Origin: Aquatica leii | Taxonomy: Eukaryota; Arthropoda; Insecta; Coleoptera; Lampyridae | Assembly: GCA_035610365.1 (NCBI GenBank) | Contig: CM069432.1 | Span: 85,234,020-85,298,019, forward strand | Direction of reading: 5' to 3' | DNA: 64,000 nt | Shown here: positions 22,686 through 33,610 of the stretch, piece by piece | Layout: each line of letters starts with the position of its first letter | Numbering within the stretch: position 1 is the first letter of the stretch | Position numbers and translations under genes: made by a program | Notes under the pieces: generated by a model | Told to the model about the DNA's origin: nothing | Seen by the model: the letters and a program-made list of their open reading frames with translations, nothing else | The model's database searches: none

Positions 22686-24755
22686 GTAAGTGATATAAAA
22701 TGTAAGTAAACATTTTTTTATGTATATATTTTTTTAAGAAAACTAAATTGAACAAACCAAAACGTATTCGCGCGAAAGACTTCTGTTTCTATTGCGAAAC
22801 GAAAGTGTCTAATTTTGGTAGACACCTAAAACGAATACATGATAATGAGTTGGAAGTTCAACAAATATTGTCTAAACCTGTCAACAGTAAGGACCGAAAA
22901 GTGTTATTTACTAAACTTCGAAAAAAAGGAAACTATATTTCCGCAGAAATTAAACCGATGAAAAAAACTGTTAATACTAACAATAAATCATTGCCATGTC
23001 CATTTTGTTATGGATTTTATGCAAAAAGTCAATTATGGCGACATAAAAAAATTTGACGAAAATAAAAAAAAAGTTAAGGTTCCGTTAAGTATAAGCCAAG
23101 ATTTGTTGTTAAAAAATTTTGAAGTTAATCAAGTATTAAAAGATAAAGTTTTCCCAACAATGAGACCAGACGAAATTACTAAAGTAGTAAAAATGGACAA
23201 ACTAATTTGCGAATTTGGTGTGAGATATTTAAAACTTCATCCTCAAAAACATTACATTAATGTAACATCTAGAAAGATGAGAGAATTAAGTAGCTTATTA
23301 ATTGAAGTCAGAAAAATTAAGCCAACAATAAAAAGTTTACTTGACACACTAAAACCAGAACATTTCGAAGTTTTGGTCAAAGCTACAAAAAATGCAGCAA
23401 GTTATGATGTGGTAAAAGAAAGGTATGATTCTCCTACATACGCTTTAAATATGGGCACTACATTAAAGCAATGTTGCGATATCGCTCTTTTAAATGTTAT
23501 GAAAATAAACAATTCTGATATCACTGAGGTTAAAAGAAATCTAGATTCTCTAAATCATTTGATTGTATCTTGTTGGAAATACAAAATTTCAGCACATGCA
23601 GCCGATGATTTAAATTTGAAAAAATGGAATAAATGCACAATTGTACCTTTAGCTAAAGATCTAAAAAAATTCAGGGAATACTTAATGAAACAATCTACTG
23701 AAACATATAAGCAACTAGAAACTAAAGGCACCAAAGAAGCTTTTATAAAACTACAAGAATTAGTATATTGCAAAATTTTGTTATTAAATCGTAAACGTCC
23801 AGGAGAACTTCAACGATTATTGCTTTCAGCTTATGTGGATATGGACAGTCAACCACAAAACCATTACGAAGAATTTGATGACGTACTTACGGCGTCAGAA
23901 AAAATTTTAGTAAAGAAATTTAAGAGGATTGTTATAAGAGGTAAAAGAGGATGGGGGGGTGTACCAGTATTAATAATCCCAGAAATACAAAACCAAATTT
24001 CTTTATTATTACAAAATAGACCCTGCTTTGTAAATGAAAAAAATTTATACTTATTCGCTAATATTAACACTAAGAATAGCCCTATTTGTGGATATAAAGT
24101 TTTACAAAAACATGTGACTTTAGCAAAAACTACAAATCCTAAAGCTATTACATGCACTAGGTTAAGAAAACATTTAGCAACCTTAACACAGATTTTCACT
24201 ATGAGTGAAAATGATATAGAGCAGTTATCGTCGTTTATGGAACACACTGTTGGTATCCATAAAAAATCTTATCGACTACCAGACGACGTGTTCCAAACGG
24301 CAAAGTTAGCAAAACTTCTAATGTTAATGGAGTCAGGAGACACAGGATTATATAAAGGCAAGAGTTTAGATGATATTGAATTAGATTTAAATGAAGAAAT
24401 CAACTTAGATGAAGAAGATCCCGAAGAACTAAATATGATACAACAGGAAGAACCAGAAGAAATGGAAGAATTTGAAGTTAAAGATGACGTACACTTATCT
24501 AAAAAATTAGATATCAACAAAGCTTCTACCAGTAAACACAAAAACAAGAAACGCATTCTAATACCATGGACCGTAGATCAAAAAACAGTTGTTAAAAACT
24601 ATTTTAAATTACATATTCAGAATCAAATCCCGCCTAAGAAACACGAGTGTTTGAACTTAATCAAAAATTATTCAGAATTATTGCAAAATAAAAATTGGTT
24701 AAAAATAAAAGTATTTGTTCAAAATGAATATACCAAATCAAAAAAACTACAATAA
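21221..24755 (+). CDS. Crypton-like tyrosine recombinase (transposase), seven exons, one frameshift
   Basis: I infer exons 21221-21254, 21756-21862, 21929-22024, 22089-22157, 22438-22545, 22596-22685 and 22739-24755, all with GT-AG introns. The product would be about 840 residues. It has a Ser/Asn-rich N-terminus (168 residues), a C2H2 finger, a second CxxC...H finger, a helical region, a tyrosine recombinase core and a C-terminal Myb-like segment. Core motifs are R-P-G-E-L (first Arg codon at 23796), L-R-K-H-L-A-T (Arg 24165), His 24243 and Tyr 24270; His and Tyr are nine residues apart, as in XerD-type enzymes. The box II histidine position is Thr. A frame change near 23050 interrupts the reading. 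Known role of such proteins: cut-and-paste or circle-based DNA transposition through a 3' phosphotyrosine. The lineage name (Crypton) is inferred. The family also occurs in fish and other animals, from memory. Confidence 0.8.
22739..24755 (+). CDS. terminal exon: zinc fingers, recombinase core, Myb-like tail (frameshifted)
   Basis: It follows a TTTTTTAAG acceptor and reads K-T-K-L-N-K-P-K at phase 0. Finger 1 is CFYC with His 10 and 15 residues after the second Cys. Finger 2 is CPFC...LWRH and loses its last ligand at the stop codon 23054-23056. Frame +1 then continues to 24755. Numbering from 23010 in that frame: box I Arg263 and Glu266, Arg312-area K-R-G-W-G-G turn, box II Arg386, His412, Tyr421, an acidic stretch 456-490, a Lys-rich linker 505-515 and a Trp-containing Myb/SANT-like segment 518-573. 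The stop TAA is at 24753-24755. Polyadenylation-like AATAAA motifs lie at 24978 and 25012. Confidence 0.85.
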
Positions 24756-25377
24756 ATTGTTAATGTTGTTTTGAGTTTTGATTTCTATTATGTAAAAAAT
24801 TTAATTAAAAAAAATGTGTCAAATTACAGTCATTTTATTTTATTCGTAAAAAAATCAGTTTTTGGGATTAGGAAGATTAGTAAAAGTTTTGGATAAATGA
24901 ATAAGTTTTTCTTCTGTCATTGTATTACGCAAGTACTTCAGCCTTTGTTAACAAAATTTGGAATTATTCACTATTCTAATAAAGCTTTTCATACATAGAG
25001 AAATAAAATATATCAAGTTACTTTAAAAATAGTCAAAGCAAATTTAATTTCAACTAATTAAGCAAAAATGGCATTTTTACAGGTAGGTTTACTTCGATTT
25101 TATCTTTACCACACCGGCGTACGCAGAATCAAATTAGGGACAGGGGGGCAAACCATGCTTTTTCAGGTTGTGACAATTCAAATTATATTTAATTATAGCA
25201 GTGCTTCATAAGTTATTAGAATTATTTGCTTAAAAAAATTTAAACAATTGATTATTTGCCATCGCTCTACCTAATTTTGTTTCGTTTCGTCACTTTATAA
25301 CCATTTAATTTTTTTTGCTTCTAGGGGGGAAGGGCATCGATCTACTCGCTAGATGCGCTTATGTTTCACCGAGCTTT
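24756..25377. other. 3' flank of the recombinase gene
   Basis: AT-rich sequence with two AATAAA motifs (24978, 25012). A G-rich patch GGACAGGGGGGCAAACC lies near 25139. The right boundary of any inserted Crypton should lie here, before A copy 2 begins at 25378, but I see no clear repeat of the left boundary. Confidence 0.5.
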
Positions 25378-25812
25378 CTCATCTCTTTATTTTATCAATG
25401 CTAAAGCTAAATTTACTTTGGTCAAGATGTTTAAAGCTTCTATAAAGTAGATGTATATAATGAATTTGAACAATATTTACTAAGAGCAAAATTCCGACAA
25501 ATGCAAGTTTCTGTTAAATGTAAAGGTTATAGATCGAGATATAACTATGCACCATCAAATTTTTTTTGGAAAAACAAAATTAATTAGTACATACGTTAAT
25601 GTAAATATGCTGCACGTACCTGTACCTAATATGTGCGTACATTGTACGTACGTTAGTGTACAAGGATTTTTGATTATAAACATTTTGATGGTAGTGCTGT
25701 TTTAGGTATCTTTCTATCTTTAGTGTGGTTTTAAAGTGTATAATTAAAAGTAACTAATAAAAGATATTTATTAGAACATAAAAGCCATTTATATAATATG
25801 TAAAAATATTAA

Positions 25813-25880
25813 GTCGTCGTGACATATTTGGTAAGGCATCTGCTTGCTACGCCAACAAGAGTTCAAATCCTGGTCGCGTG
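25813..25880 (+). other. tRNA-like (SINE-like) module, copy 2
   Basis: It differs from 13845-13912 at only a few positions. The B-box-like GTTCAAATCC and both halves of the anticodon stem are unchanged, while the D stem is altered (ACAT against ATCT). Confidence 0.45.
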
Positions 25881-27631
25881 AAAGTTTTTTTTGTTATTAC
25901 ATATTATGTACAAAACAGTGACAATTAGATGTACAATGTACGTACACTAGGCGTAGTGGTAAAGATGTACTAATTTTTTTTCAATTATTAGTAACAACAT
26001 ACTTCTACAACTAGTTTATATTGTACTATCAATTACATTTCATAACGTATTCTTATTCAGCTTACACATTTTTAATTTTCTAAATTACTTATGTGCTTGA
26101 TGTGACCAATATTGTTATTTATGCACATATCAAATCTCCGTCTAATGTTCTTAAATATATTTTGCAATTGTTATGGAGTGATATCTGCTTCATTATTAAA
26201 GGAAGTCAAATTTAATACTTTATCATTTCTGAAATTATCGTTAAACCAATAACAGTAGTTTAGTTACTTGTCGTAATAAAATGTAAGCAACTTTGATGTT
26301 GTATGGATGCAACAGCAATTTATTTATTAGAGCTTTACATGTTCTGTAACTTAAATATAAAATATTAATTATATAAAATTCTTAGTTAAATTTTTGAAAG
26401 TACACACTTGTTTGTTGCGACAACTATTTGAAAGGCTCCGCACATGCTTGCTAGGATTATCGTAATCAAATTGATTTGCAAGTGATTTCTTCCACGGAGT
26501 AGGTACTACAAAGTTTATAGCAAATAAATTAAAATTATTATATGCAGTGCTGTAAGTTAACAAAATAATCAAACACAAAATACCTAATGTTATGTATATG
26601 TTTATTTCACTCTGTTTAATTTATTCACAATGTCTACGATACGAAATATGTAAACATATACATAACAATCAGAGCCTTATGAGACGGCGTTATGAATTTA
26701 GAGGACGTTATAAATTCATAACGCATTCTCATAATGCCCTCTTTAGATTTTGATGGTAACAAGTTTTCTATTTCTTCTTATATACTTGTAATAGAAACTT
26801 CAATAATTGTTCATTTTTAATTAAAATTTTATATAAAGAGAAAAATAAAATCTTGTATGCACTACTGAAGTTACTGGATAATTACGGTCATTGAACATAC
26901 ATCCTTCGGGCCAGAGACCCTTGGGCTGCATCCAGTTGCTTTCTGGGCGTAACCATGGTAATAACGCGATTGGTACACAATTGGCTATTACGAATCGTGT
27001 ATCCTAGACGTTATGAGTAAGTTATAACAAAGTGAAAAATAAAATAATGAATACCAACGTTATATGAATTATGTCACTATCTGGTGGCTTTAATCTAAAA
27101 TGTCTTGTGAAAATCACTTATGAAAGTGGCTCTAACGACAACCTACCGTTCTAAAGAGAAATTGCTTTTTAGGTATATTTTAAGTTCACTTCTACTACAA
27201 AGTGGTTGTTACTTTAAGGTATGATTTTGGTGATTCGATTTAGTGGCCGCCATTTCAATTTTCCACTTTAAAGTTAAAGAAACCTGAAAGAGGTTTTACT
27301 TAGTGAAAATAACATTGATAAAACCTTACTTTTTATCACAAAGCTGCAGAACTACAAAGAGTTTAAAAAAAGATGAATGCACGTAATTTCCAATATAAAT
27401 TAATAGAATAAAGTTATAATTACCCGTAAGTTTCGTATATAGTGTTAAATACGTAATAATCAATAAACTCAACTGACATAAATTATCTTGGATGCTACTT
27501 GGGAAGAAAACATACTTTTTTTAGTTTTGTGTTTGTATTTTTCATTGTTTTAACACAACGTATTTGTTACTTTTGCACGGTTAAGGCTTGGTACTAATTT
27601 ATTTTTATTTCAATTTTTCATTTTGGATAAA

Positions 27632-27715
27632 TCACGTGTTGCCGCAGTGAACATCTTTAGAGCCTGGAATAATCAGTTTATTTCAGGCTCTAAAGATGTA
27701 CACTGCAACCTGTGA
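27632..27715. repeat. 84-bp palindrome, copy 2
   Basis: Arms around AGAGCCTGGAATAATCAG and CTGAA-type reverse complement repeat the hairpin at 16527-16610. The right arm has TTTCAGGCTC where copy 1 has TTCCAGGCTC, weakening one pair. Confidence 0.8.
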
Positions 27716-27818
27716 CAAAAGCTCAGCTTGTATGATAACGACAAAACGGGATTTATCCATAATGGAAAACTGTAAAATGAATGCAACTCGTGGAAATCTG
27801 GATTCTACTACGATTTAT

Positions 27819-27840
27819 TTATATATATATATATATATAT
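27819..27840. repeat. (TA)n tract at the A/B junction, copy 2
   Basis: About ten TA dinucleotides lie at the position where copy 1 carries the pogo-type MITE. I see no terminal motif array on either side, so this tract does not look like an element boundary. Confidence 0.8.
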
Positions 27841-27841
27841 T

Positions 27842-29513
27842 TCTCAGATTGGTAAAGCTAAATAGTTAATAGTTAAATTTAAGTATTCTTAGTACTTAAG
27901 AAACCGTTTATGCAAACCAAGTGAAATCATTTTGTATATAATGTTTCTGAGTACCTTTGTTAAATGAGCATTTGAAGAAGACATGTTTATAGGTTTCCGC
28001 AATCAAACTTAGCTAATTAATTTTAAAGAAGGAAAAAAACATTTATGGTCAAATTACAATTCAATAACAAAGGAATACATATTACGTAAGCAGTGACGTA
28101 ACACAACTTTAGGGTCATGCTATTTATTTTTCTTTATAAAAGAGTTTAATATAGAATAATTACTTTCATAGTTCACTAAAATGGAACAACATATTAAAAA
28201 ATTATTAGAAAAAAAAGTATTTAATTTATTAATTAACGTTAACTAACATTACAAATTAACGTAACAAAATTTTATAATTGTGTTTAGCGTTTTTTATTAT
28301 TATAAGATCTTTCGTGGTTTTCTTTGTTTATATTATAAGTGAATTTTGGCTTAGGCCGCATCGTAGCGGAGCACCAGTCTAGTTTGTTTGGATTCACAAA
28401 CAAAAAAAGCCAACTGCTTACATATTTTGGCTCACAAAGAGAAACTAGAACTAAACTTGATGATTCAGAAATAGTCTATTCGCAAGCCACATCTTTAAAT
28501 AACTTGTTGTTTCATTTTTTCGAAAACTATTACTTTGCAGACTTTATATATTACAATGATAAAAATTGTTTATTTTTAAATCCTTTATTGATTTTCTTTT
28601 ATTCGCCGTATTGGCGTTATGATAACAACACACTGAATTTAGTAAATACTAAATAAACTAAATAAACCTATGTTTCAATTAATTGTAAAATGTTGAATTT
28701 GTTACTTGTTAGTTTTAAATTTGATATTGTTTTTAGTAGGTAAAAAAAATTACAAAAAAATTCTAGACAACGTTAAAAATTTTATAGGTGTAAATTTGTT
28801 TTTTCCTGATTTTTTGTACTCTCCGTGATAACTATAAACAAACGAAGTTTACTAGGTATATCTACATCAGTAGTTTTAATAATACAGATGTATTATATGA
28901 ATTACATTTTTGTTCAACTTTCGGTAGACCAACACAGCAAAGATAATGCAAATTTATTAAACTAAAAAAGTATTTTATTGTTTAACAATATTTAAAATAG
29001 TAATCTTCTCCGGAATAGTTAATTAAAATTAGAAATATATTATAATTCGAAAAATTTTTATACTTGCGAAAAATTCTCAAAAAACGCAAAAAAATTATTC
29101 TCAACTTATCGACAGCCATAAGATTACGTGAGAATAAAATATAGTTTAACCAAATCATCAAACCACAACTCTGACAACTAAAAAATATGCGTGGTCGTAT
29201 CATATGTACCGAATAATGTTGACAGTTACTCTGCACTACCTTGAACACGCTTGAACTACGATATCGTTAATGTAAGATTTAATTATCTTTGTTACATGTG
29301 CGTTTTTTCAAGTACATATGTTTTGCATTTCAACTTAAATTTTAAGAAGACTTAGTTTTGTTATAATTTTATGAATTCGATAATGTGCCTTGATTATTAA
29401 TTTTTAAAAATTCTTAATTAGATTTTGGTTGATTTTTTAAGTTGTTTTATTTCACGCTTAGATAAAGCTTTTTACAGAAATTTGACAAAACATTAGCAAC
29501 ATTGACACATCTG
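27842..29513 (+). repeat. B segment copy 3 with spacer
   Basis: It aligns with 17320-18500 and, to 29310, with 19665-20997. It contains the GCAAACCAAGTGAAAT... GAGCATTT block (27915-27975) also found at the start of copy 2 but missing from copy 1. Confidence 0.82.
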
Positions 29514-30830
29514 TACTGTAAAGACGCTTATAACTTAGTAATAATTTTTGAAATGTTTATATAAAAAAATTAAAAGAAATTGTGACTTTTGATTAAGAAA
29601 TCGTAACAGCCTTTCACTTGCATCGTCTACCGAACCGCTAGTGACCAGAATGCGTATTCCGACGATCTTACGATGGTCGAAAACGTATTTTTGTACAGTG
29701 TGTAGACTTTTACGTTGCGCGCTACCTGCACAAAACCCTGGTAAGGTCGACAATAAAGTATTATCTTTTAAAGTGATTACGAAGGTGTTAAAACATTTCT
29801 TTAAAAAAATACATAAAGAATTACTGTAATCTTTAAGAATCAAGTTTTTATATTGTCGTATACCTACTCAAAAAATAAATAAAAACCCATGTATAATATT
29901 AGTACTGCTGAAAATACATCAGTTATTAAATATTTCTTAAAAAGCAATTTTATTTTGACTTCAATATTATTTATTTATTTCAAAATTTGAGTTACAGTAC
30001 TTAAGCATAAATAATGTTTGTGAAGCATTAGTAAACTCAATAGATTAAGAGACTGTGTAGATAAGAATGGTTTGTGGACCAAATACTAGGTTTTTTTTAT
30101 ATGTAGGATATAATAATTATTTGGATTAATTATTAATATTATGTAAAATTTTGTATAAAATATTTTTTTTTTAAATAAACGAATACTTGTAACAAACTTG
30201 AATATTTGGTTTATTAGAAATTCCGTTTTATCATTATCTTAAAGAAGGTCTCATTGTTTAAGAATTTAAAAATATATACGATTAACACTTCTATTTATTA
30301 TAATTCCATCCTAATCACTTTATTGTATTCGTTTTCACATTTTCAAGCATGTAACGCCTCTGTTATTGGTGTAACTCAAATTTTAAAATAAACGAGTAAT
30401 ATTCAAGTCAAAATGAACTTGTCCTTTAAGAAATAATTAATCATTTATGTATTTTCAGTAGTATAACATTATACGCCAGTTTTATTTATTTTTTGTGTAG
30501 GTATACGACAATATATAAGAACTTGATTTTAAAAGATTGCAGTAATTGCTTATGTATTTTTCTAAAGAAATGCTGTAATACATTCGTAATCACTTCAAAG
30601 GATTATACTTTATTGTTGACCTTACCAGGGTTTTGTGCAGGTAGCGCGCAACGTAAAAGTCTACACACTGTACAAATAAATACACGTTTTTCTCGGTTAC
30701 TCGATAGCTGACTCAAAAAGAAAAACGTAAAATACAACATAACATTCCTAATCAATTCAATATGAGAGTCGCAATGTGACACTGTTTCCCAATTCTTTTA
30801 TACCAAGTAGTGTATAGAGTAGTTTTAAAC
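29514..30830 (+). repeat. H segment, copy 2, interrupted by a 975-bp element
   Basis: 29514-29695 and 30671-30825 together match 19251-19664. Similarity ends near CCAAGTAGTGTA. Confidence 0.78.
29696..30670. mobile_element. 975-bp TA-flanked element with ~310-bp inverted repeats
   Basis: It begins CAGTGTGTAGACTTTTACG and ends with the reverse complement. The arms, 29696 to about 30003 and about 30368 to 30670, stay alignable for about 310 bp around a ~365-bp centre. TA is duplicated (29694-29695, 30671-30672). The paralogous site at 19512-19531 has one TA and no insertion. Small open frames on both strands are just the two arms and are not genes. CAGTG termini plus a TA target fit a Tc1/mariner-pogo-type MITE. 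Confidence 0.88.
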
Positions 30831-31384
30831 AATTTGTACAAGTTAAATAAAAATTTGTTAACACTTGACAATGTTACTTCTTATATAAAACAAGGCATTG
30901 TAATTACTGTAAAAGAAACGCTAGTACAACAAAAATAAAAAAGTATAATTACGTAATTAATCATATCACCGATAAAATTTAAGTGTAATATGATAAAAAT
31001 ACTCAAAACAGCTAACGCTTGAGTTGCAAACAGGTTCTTTTAATACATTTTCTTCGTCATGTATAAAAAGTACACTTATATGTTCTTTTTTTTTTGTTAC
31101 AGAATGTTTAAAATTGTATGATAAATTAGAGTTAACCCTTTATATTAATTATAATCAAGAGCCACTTAGAGTAAATTAGCATATCTAATATCGACTTTGA
31201 TTTTGCAAGGCTTCGTCGTTTTGGACGTTTTACTGTAGTTTAAGTTATTGTAATTACTTGTAGAAACTATATTAATGTTTGTTATGAACTAGAAAGATAA
31301 ACTGGTATAATGGTATAATCATTAATCTGGCCTTGGCGTCTAAAACGCAATATTTAATTATACATATTAATTTTTATATCAACA
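30831..31384. other. Y right interior, nothing recognised
   Basis: AT-rich sequence between H copy 2 and the terminal array. No gene, tandem repeat or inverted repeat is seen. Confidence 0.5.
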
Positions 31385-31702
31385 TGGCATCCTGCTACGT
31401 TGCCACATCGAGGTCGCCATATTGATACAAAAATATATTTAAAAAAAAATATTCGTACAATATACATTTATGTATGGCGACAGTAGCGCTCGTAGTGAAA
31501 ATTTTTTGAACTAAATTATTCAATTTTCTGACACGTTTACGTTTTTTGGCGTCCCTCCAAATCTTTGTCTGTAGGTAGTAGGGGTCTACCGCAACACTTC
31601 TATAAGGGAATCCAAAGTGGCGTCCATATACGGACGCCAATTTACCATGGACGCCAAATTGATGGTGATTTTGCAGTGGCTGGACGCCACGTTGATAGAC
31701 GG
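31385..31702 (-). repeat. Y right terminus with inverted motif array
   Basis: GGACGCCA occurs at 31632, 31649 and 31682, TGGCGTCC at 31547 and 31618, and GGTCGCCA at 31412. TGGCGTCCATATACGGACGC forms a local palindrome at 31618-31639. The outermost GATAGACG (31694-31701) mirrors CGTCTATC at 12187. Confidence 0.7.
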
Positions 31703-31717
31703 ATATATATATATATA
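31703..31717. repeat. (TA)n tract between Y and X2
   Basis: About seven TA dinucleotides directly abut the Y right terminus and the X2 left terminus. Confidence 0.85.
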
Positions 31718-32053
31718 CGTAAGTGTTGAATTATGTGGCACCCACCATACCTATTGCATAATAGACACCCGGGTGTATAAATTCTTTGATAATATATGTC
31801 ATTGTGGCATATCGATGTGTATGATGCAAATGGCACTCATTTGTATATAAATACATGTTTAAAATAGTAAATGACACCCAACATTGTTGTCATATAAATT
31901 AAATAGTAAAGGTGCCAGTTAGTAAATATATCGTTTTTAATTAAACTGTATGTATATGATATTTCACTTCTATAATGCTGCTTATATGGAGTAAGCTTTT
32001 GAAAAAAAAACATCCCTGCTTTAGGACACTTTTGGGACACAACTTTAATTGTC

Positions 32054-33290
32054 AAACTTGACATTAACACATCAACCCTCTGAACCCAGCAACCCCTAAC
32101 TTAAGAATTTAAATAAGGGAAGGGGGTTGATCAAACCTTCATTTAAAACCACTTGCAATTCTCTATGAGGACAGCATGGCAGAACGTGGTTTTATTGATT
32201 TTTTTTTGTGTTCCTATAAAAAACAACCCTCTAGATTAAGTAAAGTGGGGGAGTCTAGTTTTTTAACAAACGCTTTGACAAGTCGATTCTTGATTTTTAG
32301 TAAATAACTTGAGATATTAAACTTGACATTGACACATCAACCCCGTAGCTCCAACAACCCCTAACTCAAAAATTTAAATAAGGAAAGGAACTTGAATGAC
32401 TCTTCATTTAAAGCGTCTTTAAATTCTCTATGCGACAACATGGCCAAAAATAGATTTATCCAATTCTTTTTCGTCTTCTTTAAAAACAACCCTTTAGATT
32501 AACTAAGGTGGGGAGACTAGGTTCTTAAAAAAACGCTCGGGCAGATCAATTCTTGATTTTTAAAAGACAACTTTAAATTTCAAACTTGACATTGACACAT
32601 CAACCCCCTAGCTCCAGCAACCCTTAACTCAAGAATTTGAATAGGGGAAGGAGGTCCAATGACCCCTCATTTAAAGCGTCTTTTAATTTTCTATGCGACA
32701 GCATAGCTGAAAATAGTTTTTTCCAATGTTTTTTCGTCTCTATTAAAAACAACCCTCTAGATTAACTAAGGTGGGGAAACTAAGTTATTAAAAAACACAC
32801 AGACATGTCGATTCTTGATTTTTAGGAGACAACTTTAAATATCAAACTTGAAATTGACATACCATCCCTCTAGATCTAGCAACCCCTAATTCAAGAGAAG
32901 GGCGTCAAACGACCTGTCATTTAAAAAGTCTTTTAATTCTCTATACGACAGCAAGGCCAAAAGTAGTTTTATTATTTTTTTTTGTCTCCATAAAAAACAA
33001 CCCTCTAGATTACATAAGGTGGGGGTGCTGTTTAGAAAAAATCCTAAAACACGCCACTTTTGACTTTTTGAACGACACATTTTGGCGTCAAATTTGATTT
33101 TGTCAGGTCAACCTTCTAGCCCCAATAACCCCCAACAAAAACAAAAATTATAGTAAGGTGGTCGAGTAACCCTGATTTTAATGGTCTCTTGATTCTCTAC
33201 GTGTGTGCATGATTGTTTTTAAGTTTATAAAAATTTTAAAAGTGTAGAAAAATTTGAAACATCAAAATTCAAGGGCAGAAGAAATTTTTA
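32054..33290 (+). repeat. tandem array of five ~260-bp units in X2
   Basis: Unit starts (AAACTTGACATTRACACATC or variants) lie at 32054, 32319, 32582, 32844 and about 33089. Unit-for-unit agreement with X1 is better than agreement between neighbouring units, so the array predates the duplication of X. Confidence 0.85.
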
Positions 33291-33449
33291 TTAGTTCAAC
33301 AAATGCTCAAATTGTGCGCAACCAACTTCCATACAATAATACAATAATTCTGCTCTAAACGTTTCCTTACATTTTGAAAGATCTATGGCGTAATTTAGCG
33401 GCATTCTTCAATATTGCGTCGACGAAATTTTTCCGTTGCGTAAATTTTA

Positions 33450-33610
33450 GTTTCTTTTTACTGTCGCATAGAAACTTGAAAGACGCTTCAAATTAGGGGT
33501 GGCTCGGCCTATTTTCCATATTTAAATTCTTGAGTTAGGGCACTAGTTTGTGAGTTAGGGTTTGCTGGAACTAGGGGATTTATCTGTTAATGTCAAGTTT
33601 CACGTCAAAT
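33450..33610 (-). repeat. inverted single copy of the X tandem unit, copy 2
   Basis: It is the counterpart of 10030-10185, with the same order of blocks on the minus strand. Confidence 0.78.

Larger units (their letters stand above)
25378..27820 (+). repeat. A segment, copy 2
   Basis: It is co-linear with 13427-16692. It retains the tRNA-like module (25813-25880), the GGCGTTAT array (26680-26740), the GTTACTGGATAATTACG block (about 26870) and the palindrome (27632-27715). It lacks two stretches present in copy 1, so one or other copy has indels. Confidence 0.85.
12185..31703. mobile_element. block Y: putative 19.5-kb element with inverted TGGCGTCC arrays, carries Crypton-like gene
   Basis: The left end reads CGTCTATC at 12187-12194, then TGGCGAC at 12199 and further copies of TGGCGTCC/TGGCGACC at 12225, 12360, 12386 and 12425. 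The right end on the minus strand reads CGTCTATC (31694-31701), then TGGCGTCC at 31682-31689, 31649-31656 and 31632-31639, with more copies out to about 31412. The first motif is 13-14 nt from a (TA)n tract on both sides. I infer that these are the two ends of one element. They could instead be unrelated insertions of one family. Contents: two A-B-H units, a third B, and the recombinase gene at 21221-24755. Confidence 0.5.

Noticed and set aside
23864-24556. Antisense open frames over the recombinase core
   Set aside because: They are shadows of the sense coding frame, rich in Ser/Phe/Leu as expected.
28339-28656. 105-codon open frame in B copy 3
   Set aside because: The frame is not kept in the two other B copies, so it is chance.
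29535-30711. Paired open frames on opposite strands
   Set aside because: They are the two inverted arms of the 975-bp element and mirror each other.
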